Both the position numbers and the translations under genes were made by a program. This document shows, piece after piece, positions 6,150 to 7,539 of a DNA stretch of 7,539 nt (position 1 is the stretch's first letter; each line of letters starts with the position of its first letter). A model generated the notes under the pieces. It was not told the DNA's origin and did no database searches. It worked only from the letters and a program-made list of their open reading frames with translations. The DNA is from Xanthobacteraceae bacterium (GTDB lineage: Bacteria; Pseudomonadota; Alphaproteobacteria; Rhizobiales; Xanthobacteraceae). Location of the stretch: NCBI GenBank assembly GCA_025929595.1, contig JAICQA010000128.1, positions 1-7,539 of the forward strand, given 5' to 3'.

Positions 6150-7262
6150 TCAGCGCTCGCCCCACACTTGGTCGGCGATCTTTACGACCATGCCGAGCTT
6201 CGCCCATTGCTCGTCTTCGGCAAGGATGTTGCCTTCCTCTGTCGACGCAAATCCGCATTGCGGCGACAGGCAAAGCTGGTCGAGGGCCGCATGTTTCGTG
6301 GCTTCCTCGATGCGCCGCTTGATGTCGCCCGGCTCTTCGAGCGTACCGGACTTCGACGTGACGAGCCCGAGCACCACGCGCTTCTTTCCTTTCGGCACGA
6401 AACGCAACGGCTCGAAACCGCCCGCCCGATCCGTGTCGTATTCGAGGAAATAGCCGTCGTAGTTCACCTTACCGAACAGGATCTCGGCGACCGGCTCGTA
6501 GCCGCCCGACGAAATCCAGGTGGAGCGGAAATTGCCGCGGCATACATGCGTCGTGATCGTCATGTCGGCCGGCTTCTCGGCGATCGCGTAGTTGATCACG
6601 TCCGCATAGACGTGCGGCAGCCGCTCGACATTTTCGCCGCGCTCTTTCGCCTTCGCGAGTTGCTCCGGCGAGCACAGATACGCCCACACCGTGTCGTCCA
6701 TTTGCAAGTAGCGGCAACCCGCGTCGTAAAACGCCTTCACCGCCTTGCGATACGTTTTGCCGAGATCTTCGAAGAATCCGTCCATGTCCGGATAGGCGCT
6801 CGTGCTCACACCGGAGCGGCCGCTGCGGAAGTGGAGCACCGGCGGCGCCGGGATCGTGATCTTCGGCGTGACCTTGGTGTTCGCCGCAATCAGCCTGAAC
6901 TGCGCGATGAACGGGTGGTCGGCCGGGAAATCGAGCTTGCCGGTAATGCGCACGCCCTCCGATTTCGTCTGCATGCCCTTGAACTGGATGCCCGTGCCCG
7001 TGTCGTAGAGCTCCGCCCCCGTGAGCGCGGCGTTGAAATCGAAATGCCACCAGGAGCGCGGGAATTCGCCGTCGGTGACGACCTTGAGCCCAATCTCTTC
7101 CTGCTTCCGGATGACGCTCCGGATTTCCGCGTCCTCGATCGCCTTGAACTCGGCATCTGAAATCTTGTTCGTCTGGCGCATAGACCGCGCTTCGGCGAGC
7201 CGTTTGGTGCGCAGCAGACTGCCGACATGATCGGCGCGAAACGGCTTGTTGGCCTCGGCCAC
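6150..7262 (-). CDS. Short MetE-like zinc methyltransferase (cobalamin-independent methionine synthase II family)
   Basis: Read from GTG at 7262 the protein has 370 residues, about half of full-length MetE, and corresponds to its catalytic C-terminal barrel alone. It begins with the family N-terminus PFRADHVGSLLR (7-18). The zinc ligands are visible: H239 and C241 in TTHVCRGN and C336 in LSPQCGFAST; E274 in YFLEYD is a candidate fourth ligand. GLVTSKSGTLEE (299-310) is also typical. Members transfer a methyl or alkyl group to a thiol; related proteins include YxjG/YxjH-like and core-MetE methionine synthases and epoxyalkane:coenzyme M transferase, so the acceptor and donor are uncertain. The GTG start is chosen because AGGGAG (complement of 7270-7275) lies 7 nt upstream and homologous sequence begins just after it. 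An in-frame ATG at 7442 would add 60 residues that look like leader DNA. The gene is 82 nt upstream of marR on the same strand. Confidence 0.8.
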   Translation of the reverse strand: MAEANKPFRADHVGSLLRTKRLAEARSMRQTNKISDAEFKAIEDAEIRSVIRKQEEIGLKVVTDGEFPRSWWHFDFNAALTGAELYDTGTGIQFKGMQTKSEGVRITGKLDFPADHPFIAQFRLIAANTKVTPKITIPAPPVLHFRSGRSGVSTSAYPDMDGFFEDLGKTYRKAVKAFYDAGCRYLQMDDTVWAYLCSPEQLAKAKERGENVERLPHVYADVINYAIAEKPADMTITTHVCRGNFRSTWISSGGYEPVAEILFGKVNYDGYFLEYDTDRAGGFEPLRFVPKGKKRVVLGLVTSKSGTLEEPGDIKRRIEEATKHAALDQLCLSPQCGFASTEEGNILAEDEQWAKLGMVVKIADQVWGER

Positions 7263-7269
7263 AGGAACA

Positions 7270-7275
7270 CTCCCT
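7270..7275 (-). promoter_or_regulatory. Ribosome binding site that sets the GTG start of the MetE-like gene
   Basis: On the minus strand AGGGAG lies 7 nt before the GTG at 7262-7260, an optimal spacing. The upstream in-frame ATG (7442-7440) is followed by residues with no family resemblance. Confidence 0.7.
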
Positions 7276-7308
7276 TTGCGAAGACTGAGGAATTTCGCTT
7301 GTGAATAC

Positions 7309-7340
7309 GCCCACTTGGCAGTGGGCACGTTCCCCACTTG
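7309..7340. repeat. Inverted and direct repeats in the leader of the MetE-like gene
   Basis: GCCCACT (7309-7315), TGGC and AGTGGGC (7320-7326) form a perfect 7-bp stem with a 4-nt loop. The octamer CCCACTTG at 7310-7317 recurs at 7333-7340, exactly 23 bp further on. The second copy overlaps the predicted minus-strand -10 (7337-7342), and the stem would lie at the very start of the transcript. This is either an operator with two direct sites about two helical turns apart or an RNA hairpin; I do not recognise a known riboswitch. Confidence 0.5.
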
Positions 7341-7364
7341 TAGCCCAATCCTGCGCGATTTCAA
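7337..7364 (-). promoter_or_regulatory. Predicted promoter of the MetE-like gene
   Basis: On the minus strand TTGAAA (complement of 7359-7364) is followed after 16 nt by TACAAG (complement of 7337-7342), matching the sigma70 -35 at five of six bases and the -10 at four of six. Transcription would begin near 7330, giving a leader of about 68 nt before the GTG and excluding the ATG at 7442. Confidence 0.5.
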
Positions 7365-7523
7365 TTCGTTGTCTTCGCGCTCACGCAATTGATCCGCGCG
7401 TGTGGATACGATATTTCCCCGGGCACAATCACAGTCACACATCCTCTCAGGTCTTCCTTCCTGATCCGGCGTGACCCGGCGCGGGACATCTCCTGAGAAT
7501 TTGTCAGTCGAGGAGAATACGAA
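7365..7523. other. Divergent intergenic region upstream of the right-edge gene
   Basis: It separates the minus-strand MetE-like gene from the plus-strand gene starting at 7524. A TTGATC at 7389-7394 with TATTTC 17 nt later is a weak plus-strand promoter candidate. TCTCAGG (7445-7451) and CCTGAGA (7492-7498) are perfect 7-bp complements 40 nt apart. No small gene or RNA is supported. Confidence 0.4.
7510..7515 (+). promoter_or_regulatory. Ribosome binding site of the right-edge gene
   Basis: GAGGAG lies 8 nt before the ATG at 7524, a strong match that supports a real start there although only five codons are visible. Confidence 0.65.
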
Positions 7524-7539
7524 ATGGCTTTCAAAAATC
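7524..7539 (+). CDS. 5' end of an unidentified gene (partial)
   Basis: Only MAFKN is visible before the window ends, so no function can be given. A strong ribosome binding site and the divergent orientation from the MetE-like gene support a genuine start. Its position leaves open a transporter, an O-demethylation gene or something unrelated. Confidence 0.55.

Noticed and set aside
6147..7160. Long plus-strand open frame (337 codons) opposite the MetE-like gene
   Set aside because: It is antisense to a gene with clear zinc-site motifs, its product is arginine/histidine-rich low-information sequence, and such shadows are normal at this GC content.
163..7394. TTGATC recurring at 163, 1027 and 7389, as if a shared regulatory word
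   Set aside because: A six-base word three times is not persuasive in 7.5 kb; the copies have different contexts and no shared flanks.
7459..7485. Resemblance to the 3' part of a TPP riboswitch (CCTGATCCGG ... CCGGCG ... GGGA)
   Set aside because: The conserved TAAT of the central loop is missing, and there is no GGGTGC or CTGAGA block in the correct order upstream, so the likeness is probably chance.
1..7539. CRISPR array, tRNA/rRNA, insertion sequence, phage or defence system
   Set aside because: I found no spaced direct-repeat array, cloverleaf, transposase or phage-like protein in the window.

Overview
The window looks like chromosome of a high-GC alphaproteobacterium, most likely Hyphomicrobiales (Bradyrhizobium/Rhodopseudomonas/Xanthobacteraceae-type). 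The reasons are the strong G/C preference at third codon positions, the gene set, and a REP-like palindromic element between convergent genes. The genus is inferred, not shown.

Layout. Bases 1-160 hold no supportable gene. At 163-223 lies a promoter with a 15-bp palindromic operator, followed by a tight five-gene plus-strand operon (224-5439): crotonase-fold enoyl-CoA hydratase, feruloyl-CoA-synthetase-like acyl-CoA ligase, thiolase, HSD10-like SDR 3-hydroxyacyl-CoA dehydrogenase and 4-hydroxybenzoyl-CoA-type thioesterase. A compact pair of inverted repeats (5443-5534) separates this operon from two convergent minus-strand genes: a MarR-family regulator (5537-6067) and a short, MetE-like zinc methyltransferase (6150-7262). 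The region 7263-7523 is a divergent control region with a minus-strand promoter and repeated motifs. A further plus-strand gene begins at 7524 and runs out of the window.

How the genes work together. The five operon enzymes form a complete set for a CoA-dependent beta-oxidative route for a hydroxycinnamate-type acid (ferulate or p-coumarate is my best guess): activation to the CoA thioester, hydration, oxidation of the 3-hydroxyacyl-CoA, thiolysis to acetyl-CoA plus an aroyl-CoA (vanilloyl- or 4-hydroxybenzoyl-CoA), and hydrolysis to the free benzoate. The crotonase has both hydratase glutamates, which argues against the alternative hydratase-lyase route giving vanillin; no aldehyde dehydrogenase is present in the window. 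The MarR protein is the likely local repressor. The same palindrome architecture, GYTAT-N5-ATARC, occurs in front of both the operon and marR, which predicts control of the operon together with autoregulation. The MetE-like gene may be unrelated, or may connect to C1 metabolism from methoxylated aromatics; the sequence does not decide this.
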